From: SBAX01 sp043806315
GTDB lineage: Bacteria; Planctomycetota; Phycisphaerae; UBA1845
Assembly (NCBI GenBank): GCA_043806315.1
Contig: JAZDHF010000280.1
Location: forward strand, 12,618-76,617
DNA: 64,000 nucleotides
Direction: 5' to 3'
Below the pieces are notes generated by a model. The model was not told where the DNA came from. It made no database searches and saw only the letters and a program-made list of their open reading frames with translations. The position numbers and the translations under genes were made by a program. This document shows positions 43,832 through 52,070 of this stretch, piece after piece (the stretch's first letter is position 1; each line of letters starts with the position of its first letter).

Positions 43832-45192
43832 CGATCCGGGTCCTCATCGTCGAAGATGAGAAGCTCATCCGCTGGTCGTTGCGGCAGAAGCTCTCCGCCC
43901 GGGGATACCAGGTCACGGACGTGGAGAACGGCAAAGCGGCGTTCGAGGCCATCAACGCCGGGGTCTACGATCTGATCCTGCTCGACTACAAGCTGCCGGA
44001 CACCACGGGTTTGGACATTCTACGCAAGGTCCGCGAGACCGACGGGGACGTGGTGGTCATTATGATGACCGCCTATTCGAGCATCGAGAGCGCGGTCGAT
44101 GCGATCAAACTGGGGGCCTATGACTACATCACCAAGCCGTTCGACATGGACCATGTCCTGCGGACCGCGGACAAAGCCCTGGAAACGACGACGCTGCGGC
44201 GCGAGGTGCGGGAGCTGCGCCGACACATCGAACACGACTACGCCATCGGCCGGATCATCGGGCGCGACCCGTGCATGTTGGAGCTGTTCGAGGTTGTCAA
44301 ACGGGTGGCCGAGAGCGGGGCGTCCACGGTGTTCCTCCGCGGCGACTCGGGCACGGGCAAGGACCTGATCGCCCGGGTGATCCACTACAACTCGGACCGC
44401 GCCCCGCGGCCTTTTATGAACATCACCTGCACGGCGCTTTCCGAGACGCTGCTGGAGAGCGAGCTTTTCGGACATGAGAAGGGCGCGTTCACCGACGCCA
44501 AAAACACCAAGAAGGGTCTGTTTGAGTTGGCGGACGGAGGCACGATCTTCCTCGATGAGGTCGGGGATATGCCCCTGGGTCTACAGGCGAAGCTCTTGCG
44601 TTTTCTGGAAGAGCGCATGTTCCGGCGGGTGGGCGGGACGACGGAAATCTCCGTCGACGTGCGAGTGATCGCGGCCTCGAACCGGGACATCGAGAAGGCC
44701 ATGGAGGAGCGGAAGTTTCGCAACGACCTGATGTTCCGGCTGAATGTGATCCCGATTTATCTTCCGCCGTTACGGACGCGAGGGGACGACGTGCGGCTGC
44801 TGACGCAGCATTTTGTCGATACCTTCGCCCAGGAGTTTCGCAAACCGATTCAGCGCATCGACGAAGAGGCGTACGTGAAGCTGGCGGGCTATTCTTGGCC
44901 GGGGAACGTGCGCGAGCTGCGCAACGTCCTCGAACGGGCCGTGCTGCTGTGCAAAGGCGACACCATCGGGGCCGACGATGTCGTCGTGGGCCGGGTCGAT
45001 TCAGCGGGCGCTTTCCTCGACCTCAGCCACATCACCTTACCGCCCGGCGGGCTGGATCTTCGGGAGCTGGAAAGCAGGCTGATCCACCAGGCGATGACCC
45101 GGACGAACAACAATCAGACCAAGGCCGCCAAGCTGCTCAAGCTCAGCCGCGACGCCCTGCGCACCCGGCTGGAGAAGCTGGGGATTGTGTGA
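43828..45192 (+). CDS. NtrC-family sigma54-dependent response regulator
   Basis: The 454-residue protein has a receiver (residues 1-120; acidic pair E9-D10, phospho-acceptor Asp53, Lys in TKPFD), a AAA+ sigma54-activation domain (Walker A GDSGTGKD, Walker B GGTIFLDEVGD, R-finger region), and a Fis-type helix-turn-helix at the C-terminus (NQTKAAKLLKLSRDALRTRLEKLG). The sigma54-contact loop reads GAFTDA instead of GAFTGA. It should activate sigma54 promoters in response to the globin-coupled kinase encoded just upstream. It ends 37 nt from the convergent metH gene. Confidence 0.93.
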   Translation: MTIRVLIVEDEKLIRWSLRQKLSARGYQVTDVENGKAAFEAINAGVYDLILLDYKLPDTTGLDILRKVRETDGDVVVIMMTAYSSIESAVDAIKLGAYDYITKPFDMDHVLRTADKALETTTLRREVRELRRHIEHDYAIGRIIGRDPCMLELFEVVKRVAESGASTVFLRGDSGTGKDLIARVIHYNSDRAPRPFMNITCTALSETLLESELFGHEKGAFTDAKNTKKGLFELADGGTIFLDEVGDMPLGLQAKLLRFLEERMFRRVGGTTEISVDVRVIAASNRDIEKAMEERKFRNDLMFRLNVIPIYLPPLRTRGDDVRLLTQHFVDTFAQEFRKPIQRIDEEAYVKLAGYSWPGNVRELRNVLERAVLLCKGDTIGADDVVVGRVDSAGAFLDLSHITLPPGGLDLRELESRLIHQAMTRTNNNQTKAAKLLKLSRDALRTRLEKLGIV

Positions 45193-45228
45193 ACCCGCGA
45201 GGCGTCGCAGTCGGGTCGCCGCAGTGAA

Positions 45229-48200
45229 CTATCGCACGTTGAAGTACTTCGCATGTCGGTGGTGGGTGATGAGGGCGGTGGTGGTCTGCTCGGGTTCGAG
45301 TTGGAACTCCTCGGAGAGCGTGACGCCGATGCGGCCCGGTTCCAGCAGCGGCCAGAGCTTTAGTTGATCTTCCAGTCGCGGGCAGGCGGGGTAGCCGAAG
45401 CTGTACCGCGAGCCCTGGTAGCGCTGTTTGAAGATTTCCTGCCGCTGCCGGGCGTCGTGTCCGGCGATGCCCCATTCCACGCGGATTTGCTTGTGAATGT
45501 ATTCGGCCAATGCTTCCGCTGATTCCACGCCTAGTCCGTGAAGATGCAGGTAGTCCTGATAACGATCCTGCGCGAACCATTCCCGTGCCACCGCGCTGAC
45601 ACGCCGCCCCGCGGTGACGACGCTGAACGCGGCCACGTCGTAGACGCCGCTGGAGACCGGCTTGAAGAAGTCGCTCAAGCACCAGTACGGCGGCTTGCCC
45701 ATGCGCGGAAACTCAAAGACGCTCAATTGCCGATCGCGGTCGTCGGGGTCATAGACAATCAGGGCGTCGCCGTCGGACTGCATGGGCCAGAAGCCATAGA
45801 CGGCCTGTAATTGCAGAATGTTCTCCCGCTCACACTGTTCCAACAGTCGCCGCAAGATTGGTCGGACCTCGTCATTGATGTAGCGTTTGAAATCCTCCGG
45901 ACTGCGGCGGTGCTTGCGATACTGCCATTGCACCTGGAAGAGCATGTTCTCGTTCAAATAGGCAAGGGCCGCGCGGGCGTCGATTCGCTCCACCACCCGC
46001 CGACCCCAGAAGGGCGGCTGCGGGACAGGTTCGTCGCGGGAGATATCCGATCGCGGCGGGATGTAGCCGAAACGTTCGGAGGCTTCCTCGTGGAGATCGG
46101 CCCCGAAGTTCGAAGTTCGAAGTTCGAAGTTCGAAGAAAGGGGGACTGCTGCCGGCGAGTTGTCTTTGAACTTCGACCTTTGAACTTTGACCTTCTCATG
46201 GGGTTCGAAGGGGCCCGCGACGATCTGGTCCATCAAATGCAGACCCGCGAAGGCATCCTTGGCATAGAACAGTGAACCACTGTATTCGGGCCGAAGGTCC
46301 TGCTCGACGTACTTTCGCGTCAGGGCGGCCCCGCCGAGGATGACCGGGGGGTCGAGTCCCCGCTCATTCAAGACCGCGAGATTCTCACGCATCACGACGG
46401 TGGACTTGACCAGCAGCCCGGACATGCCGATGGCGTCGGCGTTGTTTTTCTCATAGGCCTCGATGATGTTGTTGATCGGCTGCTTGATGCCCAGGTTGAA
46501 AACCGTATATCCGTTGTTGGTCAGAATGATATCGACGAGGTTCTTGCCGATGTCGTGAACGTCGCCGCGGACGGTGGCGAGCACGATCGACCCCTTGCCG
46601 CCTTGGTCGGCCTTGTCGAGGTGCGGTTCGAGGAAGCGGACGGCGGCCTTCATCGTCTCCGCCGATTGCAGCACGAAAGGCAACTGCATCTGCCCCGCCC
46701 CGAACAGGTCGCCGACGGTCTTCATCCCGTCGAGCAGAATATCGTTGATGATGTCGAGAGGGCGATGGGTCAGCATGGCCTCTTCGAGGTCTTCATCCAG
46801 ACCGACGCGGTCGCCGTTGATGATCCGCAGCTTCAGATGATCCTCGACGTTTTTGGGTTTCTCCGTCTCCGCCGCAGCCGCCGTTTCGACGTTCTCGAAT
46901 GCTCTCAGTAGTTCCTGCAGCGGGTCATAGCCGTCGCGGCGGCGATCGAAGATCAAATCCTCGGCGAAGCGGCGATGTTCTTCGTCGATCTTGAATAACG
47001 GCACGATTCGGGAGACGTGCAGGATGGCTGCGTCCAGACCGCGCTCGCGGGCGTGGTGCAAAAAGACGCTGTTGAGCACGCGCCTCGCGGGGGCCTTAAT
47101 CCCGAAGCTGATGTTGCTCAGACCCAGCAGAGTGTGCACGCCGGGGCATTCATCCTTGATCGCAGCGATCGCGTCCAAGGTTTCCAAGCCGAGACGCCGG
47201 TCATCCTCGTTGCCCGTGCAGATGGTGAAGGTGAGGGGGTCGAAAATCAGGTCGCCGGCGCGAATGCCGTGGCGGTTGGTCACCAGATCGAAAATGCGTT
47301 TGGCGACTTCGACCTTTCGCCCGCACGTCTTGGCCATTCCCTGCTCGTCGATGGTGAGGGCGATGAGTGCCGCGCCGTGACGCTTGGCCAGACGGCAGAC
47401 CTTGTCCAGCCGATCCTCGCCGTCTTCGAGGTTGATGGAGTTGATGACGCATTTGCCGCCGGCGAGCTTGAGGGAGGCCTCGAGCACCGGCACTTCCGTG
47501 CTGTCGATGACCAGCGGCGCGGTGACGTCGGTGACGAAGCGCCTGAGCACCGCGGTCATGTCCGCGACCTCGTCGCGTCCGACGTAGGCCGCACAGACGT
47601 CGAGCAGGTGGCTGCCGTATTTCACCTGCTCGCGGCCCATCTGCACCATGCCGTCCACGTCCCCGGCGGCCAGCAGTTCACGGAACCGCTTCGACCCGTT
47701 GGCGTTGGTTCGCTCGCCGATGGCCAGCACTTCGCCGTCTTGTCGCAAGGTCACGGCCTGGTAGAGACTGCTCACCGACGGTTCGAGCTTGGCACGGCGG
47801 GGCCTGGGCGCTCGTGACCCGACGGCGTCAACGACGGCGGCCAAGTGCGCCGGCGTCGTCCCGCAGCAGCCGCCGACGATGTTCACCCCGTCCACCTCAA
47901 TGAACTCGACCAGCCACCGGGTCAGCTCCGCGGGCGTGAGGGCGTAGTAGGGTTTCCCGTTGACGAGCTGCGGCAGGCCGGCGTTGGGCTGGACGATGAG
48001 CAGTCGATCGCTGTGTCCGCTGAGGTAGCGGACGTGTTCGCTCATCTCCTGCGGCCCGGTCGCGCAGTTCAGACCGATGCCGACGACCTCGTCGTAGGCC
48101 GCGATCGCGGTCAACGCCGCAGCGATCTCCGTGCCCAGGAGCATCGTTCCGGTCGTTTCGATCGTGACCGTGCAGAGGATCGGAACCTGCCGACCCTTCT

Positions 48201-48738
48201 CGGTCATCGCGTCGATACAAGCGACGATGGCCGACTTGCATTGCAGCAAGTCCTGACACGTTTCGAGGAGCAGGGCATCGACCCCGCCGTCGAGCAGTCC
48301 TCGCCCTTGCTCGGTATAGCTGTCGAGGATTTCGTCCCAGGTCGTCTGCCCGAGCGACGGCACCCGCGTGCCGGGCCCCATTGAACCGATGACGAAGCGC
48401 GGACGGTCGGGCTTGTCGAACTCTCGGACGGCGTCGCGGGCGATTTCCGCGGCCTTTTTGTTGATCTCGTAGGTGCGCTCGGCGATTCCGAAATCCGAGA
48501 AGACGATCTTGTTGGCCCCGAAGGTGTTGGTCATCACCGCGTCGCAGCCGACGGAAAGGAACGATCGGTGAATGTCGCGCACGACGTCGGGCCGGGTGGC
48601 CGTCACGATGTCCACACAGTTCTCGTGGCCTTCGTAGTCGCTCAGGGGCAACTCGCGCGCATGGATGCTCGTCCCCATGGCCCCGTCGAGGACGAGCACC
48701 CGCTCCCGAAGGGCCTGGATGAATGGTGATTCGGTCAT
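45229..48738 (-). CDS. metH: Cobalamin-dependent methionine synthase MetH
   Basis: A 1,169-residue protein with all four modules: homocysteine-binding domain with zinc Cys in GIGLNCATGP and VGGCCGTTP; folate (pterin) domain with IGERTNANGSKRF; B12 cap and Rossmann domains with DVHDIGKN; and the AdoMet reactivation domain with SRYSFGYPACP. It transfers the methyl group of methyl-tetrahydrofolate to homocysteine through methylcobalamin. Residues of about 849-879, in the linker between B12 and reactivation domains, come from an inserted repeat (46104-46194). The start at 48738 begins MTESPF and fits the family; an upstream in-frame stretch is repeat DNA. No riboswitch is visible ahead of it. Confidence 0.95.
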   Translation of the reverse strand: MTESPFIQALRERVLVLDGAMGTSIHARELPLSDYEGHENCVDIVTATRPDVVRDIHRSFLSVGCDAVMTNTFGANKIVFSDFGIAERTYEINKKAAEIARDAVREFDKPDRPRFVIGSMGPGTRVPSLGQTTWDEILDSYTEQGRGLLDGGVDALLLETCQDLLQCKSAIVACIDAMTEKGRQVPILCTVTIETTGTMLLGTEIAAALTAIAAYDEVVGIGLNCATGPQEMSEHVRYLSGHSDRLLIVQPNAGLPQLVNGKPYYALTPAELTRWLVEFIEVDGVNIVGGCCGTTPAHLAAVVDAVGSRAPRPRRAKLEPSVSSLYQAVTLRQDGEVLAIGERTNANGSKRFRELLAAGDVDGMVQMGREQVKYGSHLLDVCAAYVGRDEVADMTAVLRRFVTDVTAPLVIDSTEVPVLEASLKLAGGKCVINSINLEDGEDRLDKVCRLAKRHGAALIALTIDEQGMAKTCGRKVEVAKRIFDLVTNRHGIRAGDLIFDPLTFTICTGNEDDRRLGLETLDAIAAIKDECPGVHTLLGLSNISFGIKAPARRVLNSVFLHHARERGLDAAILHVSRIVPLFKIDEEHRRFAEDLIFDRRRDGYDPLQELLRAFENVETAAAAETEKPKNVEDHLKLRIINGDRVGLDEDLEEAMLTHRPLDIINDILLDGMKTVGDLFGAGQMQLPFVLQSAETMKAAVRFLEPHLDKADQGGKGSIVLATVRGDVHDIGKNLVDIILTNNGYTVFNLGIKQPINNIIEAYEKNNADAIGMSGLLVKSTVVMRENLAVLNERGLDPPVILGGAALTRKYVEQDLRPEYSGSLFYAKDAFAGLHLMDQIVAGPFEPHEKVKVQRSKFKDNSPAAVPLSSNFELRTSNFGADLHEEASERFGYIPPRSDISRDEPVPQPPFWGRRVVERIDARAALAYLNENMLFQVQWQYRKHRRSPEDFKRYINDEVRPILRRLLEQCERENILQLQAVYGFWPMQSDGDALIVYDPDDRDRQLSVFEFPRMGKPPYWCLSDFFKPVSSGVYDVAAFSVVTAGRRVSAVAREWFAQDRYQDYLHLHGLGVESAEALAEYIHKQIRVEWGIAGHDARQRQEIFKQRYQGSRYSFGYPACPRLEDQLKLWPLLEPGRIGVTLSEEFQLEPEQTTTALITHHRHAKYFNVR
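46104..46194. repeat. Inverted AGTTCGAAG element inside metH, in frame
   Basis: The left arm at 46104-46137 has four GAAGTTC units; the right arm at 46163-46194 has TTTGAACTTCGACC and TTTGAACTTTGACC. The 91-nt insert keeps the metH frame and reads on the minus strand as KVKVQRSKFK, a short spacer, then SSNFELRTSNF. These are the same words as in the pseudopilin leaders. It sits in an interdomain linker, where an insertion is most easily tolerated. Confidence 0.9.
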
Positions 48739-48747
48739 ATTGGGTGC

Positions 48748-49018
48748 CACTGGCGGCTCGTCCGCCAGTGCGGTCGCACGGCGCAACATCGAGCGACCGT
48801 AGCGTTCATCGCCCGCCCGAGGCGAGTCGCCCCGGAGGGGCGGTCGACCGTAGCCCACGACTTCAGTCGTGGGACCAGGGACGACGCTCGATCTTTCCCC
48901 CTCCCCCATCCCGCCGCCGGCGGCGGCGGGGAAGGGGGAGGGGGTTCTCTTTTCAGACGCGCCGGTTCCCAGGGCCGAAGGCCCTGGACTACGTTCGCCA
49001 CGCCCCTAACGGGGCGTG
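48748..49018. repeat. Cluster of palindromes upstream of metH
   Basis: In the 430-nt gap before the next gene I see CACTGGCGG-CTCGT-CCGCCAGTG (48748-48770), CCCACGACTTCAGTCGTGGG (48854-48873), a long CCCCCTCCCCC/GGGGGAGGGGG pair around a GCCGCCGGCGGCGG core (48898-48952), CCCAGGGCCGAAGGCCCTGG (48968-48987) and CACGCCCCTAACGGGGCGTG (48999-49018). No gene is convincing. Several match palindrome families seen elsewhere in the window. Confidence 0.75.
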
Positions 49019-49167
49019 ATGAACCCCGAATCTATCGGTCGCCAGTCGGCCAAACCGCTCGACAGTCTATCGGAAACATCCGGCCCGTTCTATGCGGCGT
49101 GCACCGTGGGGGGAGCGTATAATCGGTAGGCATCGAGGTCTTGGCGGGTGTGGACGGAAGGCAGCCA

Positions 49168-49629
49168 ATGACACGCTCGAGAGACAAGCGGTGGTTCTGC
49201 ATCACGGTCTGGTGCAGCGTTTTGATTCTGTCCCTCTTTGTACTCAGCTCTCGCAGGGAGTTTGGCTACTTGGGGCCGACCGTCGTATGCGGGTTCACGC
49301 ACGGCTGCGTCGCCTTGGGTCTCAACATCGGACCCAATCCCCGCGGTTGGTTCCTTGAGCACGCAGACTTCGAGCCGAGGATAACCTGGTGGCCGCTCAT
49401 CGTACCGAACACGGCACTCAAAGCTGTCGCGATGCCCTTGTGGATCCTATTTGTGATAACTGCCGCCATTGCCGTTGTCTCATGGCGACGGCTCCGCGCG
49501 TGTGCGCCCGGTCGCTGCCAGAAATGTGATTACGACCTCACCGGGAACGAGTCGGGCGTGTGCCCGGAATGCGGGACGAGAATCGCAAATGCCGAAAAGC
49601 CGAAACGTCGAAACGCCGAAATCCCATAG
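49168..49629 (+). CDS. Membrane protein ending in a YDLTGN zinc ribbon (first of three)
   Basis: 153 residues, with two hydrophobic spans (WFCITVWCSVLILSLFVL and AVAMPLWILFVITAAIAVV) and the C-terminal zinc ribbon CQKCDYDLTGNESGVCPECG. The ribbon signature is frequent at protein ends in planctomycetes. GGAAGG lies 7 nt before the start at 49168. The last residues (IANAEKPKRRNAEIP) are encoded by a reiterated tract of GCCGAAAAGCCGAAACG units at 49588-49628. The function of the family is unknown to me. Confidence 0.65.
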   Translation: MTRSRDKRWFCITVWCSVLILSLFVLSSRREFGYLGPTVVCGFTHGCVALGLNIGPNPRGWFLEHADFEPRITWWPLIVPNTALKAVAMPLWILFVITAAIAVVSWRRLRACAPGRCQKCDYDLTGNESGVCPECGTRIANAEKPKRRNAEIP

Positions 49630-49638
49630 CGATCGAGC

Positions 49639-50106
49639 ATGTGGCAAAAGCGGTGTCCGAGTTGCAAGTCCGGCGTCCCGTGGGTGCGGCTCTTGAGCCA
49701 CGGCTGGCCCGGACGGCGCTGGCCGTGCCAGCGATGCGGTACGATGCTTCGCTGGGACCTGCGTCATCGGGCCACCGGCGTGCCGGCGATGCTTCTGGTC
49801 ATCAGCGCCATCGTGGCCTGGATCATGCTCAACTCATGGCTCGGGACATTGTCCGGGGACGCCTGGATTCTCGGCCTCGGCGGCTACGCGATGATCGTTC
49901 CGCTTTACCTGTGGGCCCAACGTGTGGTCACCTGGGACGGACCCCAGGAGTGCCTCTGCGGACATGTGCTGACCGGCCATACATCCGGCCCCTGCCCGGC
50001 GTGCGGGGCCAAAATCCCCATCGGCTGCAAGAGCTGCGGGTACGACCTCACCGGGAACGTGTCGGGCGTGTGCCCGGAATGCGGCGAGAAAATTCAACGC
50101 CGATGA
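49639..50106 (+). CDS. Membrane protein with N- and C-terminal zinc ribbons (YDLTGN, second of three)
   Basis: 155 residues. A first zinc-ribbon-like pair CPSC...CQRC precedes two hydrophobic spans (GVPAMLLVISAIVAWIML and AWILGLGGYAMIVPLYLW). The C-terminal half has CLCG...CPAC and then CKSCGYDLTGNVSGVCPECG. The final ribbon is nearly identical in DNA to that of the previous gene (one mismatch in 44 nt), while the rest is unrelated. It overlaps the next gene by 4 nt. Confidence 0.65.
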   Translation: MWQKRCPSCKSGVPWVRLLSHGWPGRRWPCQRCGTMLRWDLRHRATGVPAMLLVISAIVAWIMLNSWLGTLSGDAWILGLGGYAMIVPLYLWAQRVVTWDGPQECLCGHVLTGHTSGPCPACGAKIPIGCKSCGYDLTGNVSGVCPECGEKIQRR

Positions 50107-50915
50107 TCCGCCGCTTGCTCATTATCGTCGGAGGGGTGACGGTAATACTCGCCGGTGTTTGCCTCCTCAGCCACGTCCGGCAATTCGGCTACGTCGGCTC
50201 TTGGCAGTCCATCGGGCTGCGGGACGGGAAGCTCTGGTACATTTGGCGCGTCACGCCGATCTCCGACGGAGAGGGTTTTTACGTCGATGACGCCTCAGCC
50301 GTCAACCGCGCCATGTACCAGATCAGCATGGGGGCCCGGTGGCGGGAGAAGCCGGTCTGGCCTTGGCTGCTGGGTATTCTGGCGGTTGTTGGATACTCGC
50401 TGATTCTGCCCCCGATCCGGCGGCTCTGGAAGCGTCCGGCCCCGCGGTGGCTAATCGGCGTACTCACGGCTGCCTGTGTTCTCTTTGCGGCCCTGTGGAC
50501 GACGAGTCATCTCGCGGCGGTGACGTTCGACGGTTCACAGGTCCATTTTCGCCTTTCAGAGGGGGCCGCGTGGGTGCTTTTCGATCGACACCGGAACTAC
50601 GCGAGCCTCCCGTGGGGTACGGGATGGAACGTTTATCGCGCTAACCTTCCGCTTGTCGTCGACACCGGAGGGTACTTTACTTGGCGGGGCGGAAACATCA
50701 CATTGAGTCTGCCGCTCGGAGTTCTGCTGGTGTTCTTCGCTGTGCCGACGATCGTGCTCGCCCGCCCGGATCGGAGAGCCTGGACCGGCTATTGCAAGCG
50801 TTGCGCCTACGACCTCACCGGCAACGAGTCGGGGGCATGCCCGGAATGCGGGACGCCGACGGGGGTTGGTGACAAGGTGCTGGGACCGAGCAGAGATCAG
50901 CCCCTTCAGGACTAG
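50103..50915 (+). CDS. Membrane protein ending in a YDLTGN zinc ribbon (third of three)
   Basis: 270 residues with an N-terminal span (LLIIVGGVTVILAGVCLL) and further spans around PWLLGILAVVGYSLILPPI, LIGVLTAACVLFAALW and LSLPLGVLLVFFAVPTIVL. The C-terminal ribbon is CKRCAYDLTGNESGACPECG. Its start ATG overlaps the stop of the previous gene, so the three are probably co-expressed. The body resembles no family I can name. Confidence 0.65.
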   Translation: MIRRLLIIVGGVTVILAGVCLLSHVRQFGYVGSWQSIGLRDGKLWYIWRVTPISDGEGFYVDDASAVNRAMYQISMGARWREKPVWPWLLGILAVVGYSLILPPIRRLWKRPAPRWLIGVLTAACVLFAALWTTSHLAAVTFDGSQVHFRLSEGAAWVLFDRHRNYASLPWGTGWNVYRANLPLVVDTGGYFTWRGGNITLSLPLGVLLVFFAVPTIVLARPDRRAWTGYCKRCAYDLTGNESGACPECGTPTGVGDKVLGPSRDQPLQD

Positions 50916-50936
50916 TCGAGTCCGTGCGGAATCCAT

Positions 50937-50993
50937 CCGCTCCCTCACGGTCGCGGCTCGGATCGTCCGCTCGCTTGCGCTTGCGGCTCTGAT
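50937..50993. repeat. CTCCCTCACGGTCGCGGCTC element and CTCGCTTGCGCTTGCGGCTC relative
   Basis: CCGCTCCCTCACGGTCGCGG (50937-50956) with its GCTCGG end, then CCGCTCGCTTGCGCTTGCGG (50967-50986) ending CTCTGAT. An inverted copy of the first lies at 51208-51233. Together they encode the C-terminal residues and stop codon of the ROK kinase gene on the minus strand. Confidence 0.7.
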
Positions 50994-51952
50994 GACTGGC
51001 GCGACTTCGTAGGTGCATCGCGCGCCGGCATCGCCGCTCCGATCACACCCGCGTCGTCGCCGAGGCGCGAGGGATGCACGGTTACACGCCGCGTGAAGTC
51101 GTCGTCGCGGGAGCGAAGGTGGATCGCGGTTTGTTCGACCAAACAGGGCAACGCGGTAATCACTCCGCCGCCGAGGCAGACGAGAACCGCAAACGGATCG
51201 GTTCCATCAGAGCCGCGACCGTGAGGGAGCGGGCAATCTTGGATTTGAGATTTGAGATTGCAGATGCCCGAGACCAGGGCGTCGGCGACCCGAGCCACAA
51301 TGACCCGAGCGGCGGGTTCGCATCGTCCCCAGGCCGATTGCAGACCCGCCAAGCCATCCTCGTACGCCATCGTCGCGGCCTGTCGCTCCAACGCCGGGCC
51401 TGAGGCGATCGTTTCCAGACATCCTCGGAGGCCGCACGGACACGGCGCGGCCTCGGGTCCGTCGTCAACAGCCAGAACTTCCCAATGCGTCCTCCGATCG
51501 ATGCCCGTCGATTGGAATCTGCCGTCGACGACGATCCCGCAGGCGACGCCGGTGCCGAGACGAAGATGCACGAAGGCCCCCGGTCGTGGTGTGCAAGCGG
51601 AGTACTCACCCCAAGTGGCCGCGTCGGCGTCGGACATCAGCGCAACCGGAAGCCCGATACGGTTTGCCAGTTCTTCGCGGATCGGACGACTTTCCAAGAA
51701 AGGAAGGTTCACCGAACGGACGAGCACCCCGCGCTCACGATCGACAATCCCCGGGAGGGCCAAGCCGACGGCGCTCGTAGGCCCACTCTCGGATTCCGAC
51801 CGAATCCGCTGGATTTCCAGGGCGATCCAATCAAAAAGTTCGTCACCGCTGCGGGGGGTCGGCGCTCGTCGAGGGGAGAGAATCCGGCCGTCCGGATCAA
51901 GCGCGGCCACGCGAATCTGCGTGCCTCCGACGTCGATGCCGATGGTGAACAT
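50945..51952 (-). CDS. ROK-family sugar kinase
   Basis: 335 residues. The ATP-binding N-terminus is FTIGIDVGGTQIRVAALD, the catalytic region has SDADAATWGEY, and the ROK zinc signature is CPCGLRGCLETIASG. It phosphorylates a hexose or N-acetylhexosamine. With murQ and a GHL10-type lipoprotein next to it, a role in amino-sugar recycling is plausible. Two repeats alter it: an in-frame insert at about residues 230-250 (ICNLKSQIQDCPLPHGRGS, from 51208-51265) and a C-terminal tail (SSEPQAQASGRSEPRP) whose stop lies in another repeat. The start at 51952 abuts the arm of a third element, so it has no Shine-Dalgarno site. Confidence 0.85.
   Translation of the reverse strand: MFTIGIDVGGTQIRVAALDPDGRILSPRRAPTPRSGDELFDWIALEIQRIRSESESGPTSAVGLALPGIVDRERGVLVRSVNLPFLESRPIREELANRIGLPVALMSDADAATWGEYSACTPRPGAFVHLRLGTGVACGIVVDGRFQSTGIDRRTHWEVLAVDDGPEAAPCPCGLRGCLETIASGPALERQAATMAYEDGLAGLQSAWGRCEPAARVIVARVADALVSGICNLKSQIQDCPLPHGRGSDGTDPFAVLVCLGGGVITALPCLVEQTAIHLRSRDDDFTRRVTVHPSRLGDDAGVIGAAMPARDAPTKSRQSSEPQAQASGRSEPRP
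51208..51265. repeat. Two repeat types in frame within the ROK kinase gene
   Basis: GAGCCGCGACCGTGAGGGAG (about 51210-51229) is the inverse of the element at 50937, and TTGGATTTGAGATTTGAGAT (51239-51258) is a reiterated TTTGAGAT tract. Both are translated in frame on the minus strand, reading NLKSQIQ and PLPHGRGS. Both peptide words are common in my memory of planctomycete protein entries. Confidence 0.75.
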
Positions 51953-51955
51953 AAG

Positions 51956-52070
51956 ATCGAAGTTCAAAGTTCGAAGTTCAAAAAGGGACGGCTATTTCTC
52001 TGGAAGTTGAGTCGCCGCGCGCCGCAACGTCTACATTCTTCGAACTTTGAACTTTCAACTTTGAACTTCA
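51956..52070. repeat. Inverted AGTTCAAAG element between ROK and GHL10 genes
   Basis: The left arm at 51956-51983 (GAAGTTCAAAGTTCGAAG) and the right arm at 52036-52070 (TTCGAACTTTGAACTTTC and onward) are separated by about 52 nt. The right arm includes the TGA stop of the GHL10 gene (52068-52070), and the left arm abuts the ATG of the ROK gene. The element thus forms the whole gap between the two genes. Confidence 0.85.

Noticed and set aside
48739..48909. N-terminal extension of MetH by 57 residues
   Set aside because: The extension is translated palindromic repeat DNA with no homology to MetH, and the ATG at 48738 matches the family N-terminus.
48739..49167. A SAM or cobalamin riboswitch ahead of metH
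   Set aside because: I looked for the cobalamin-box and SAM-I core sequences on the minus strand and saw only palindromic repeats.
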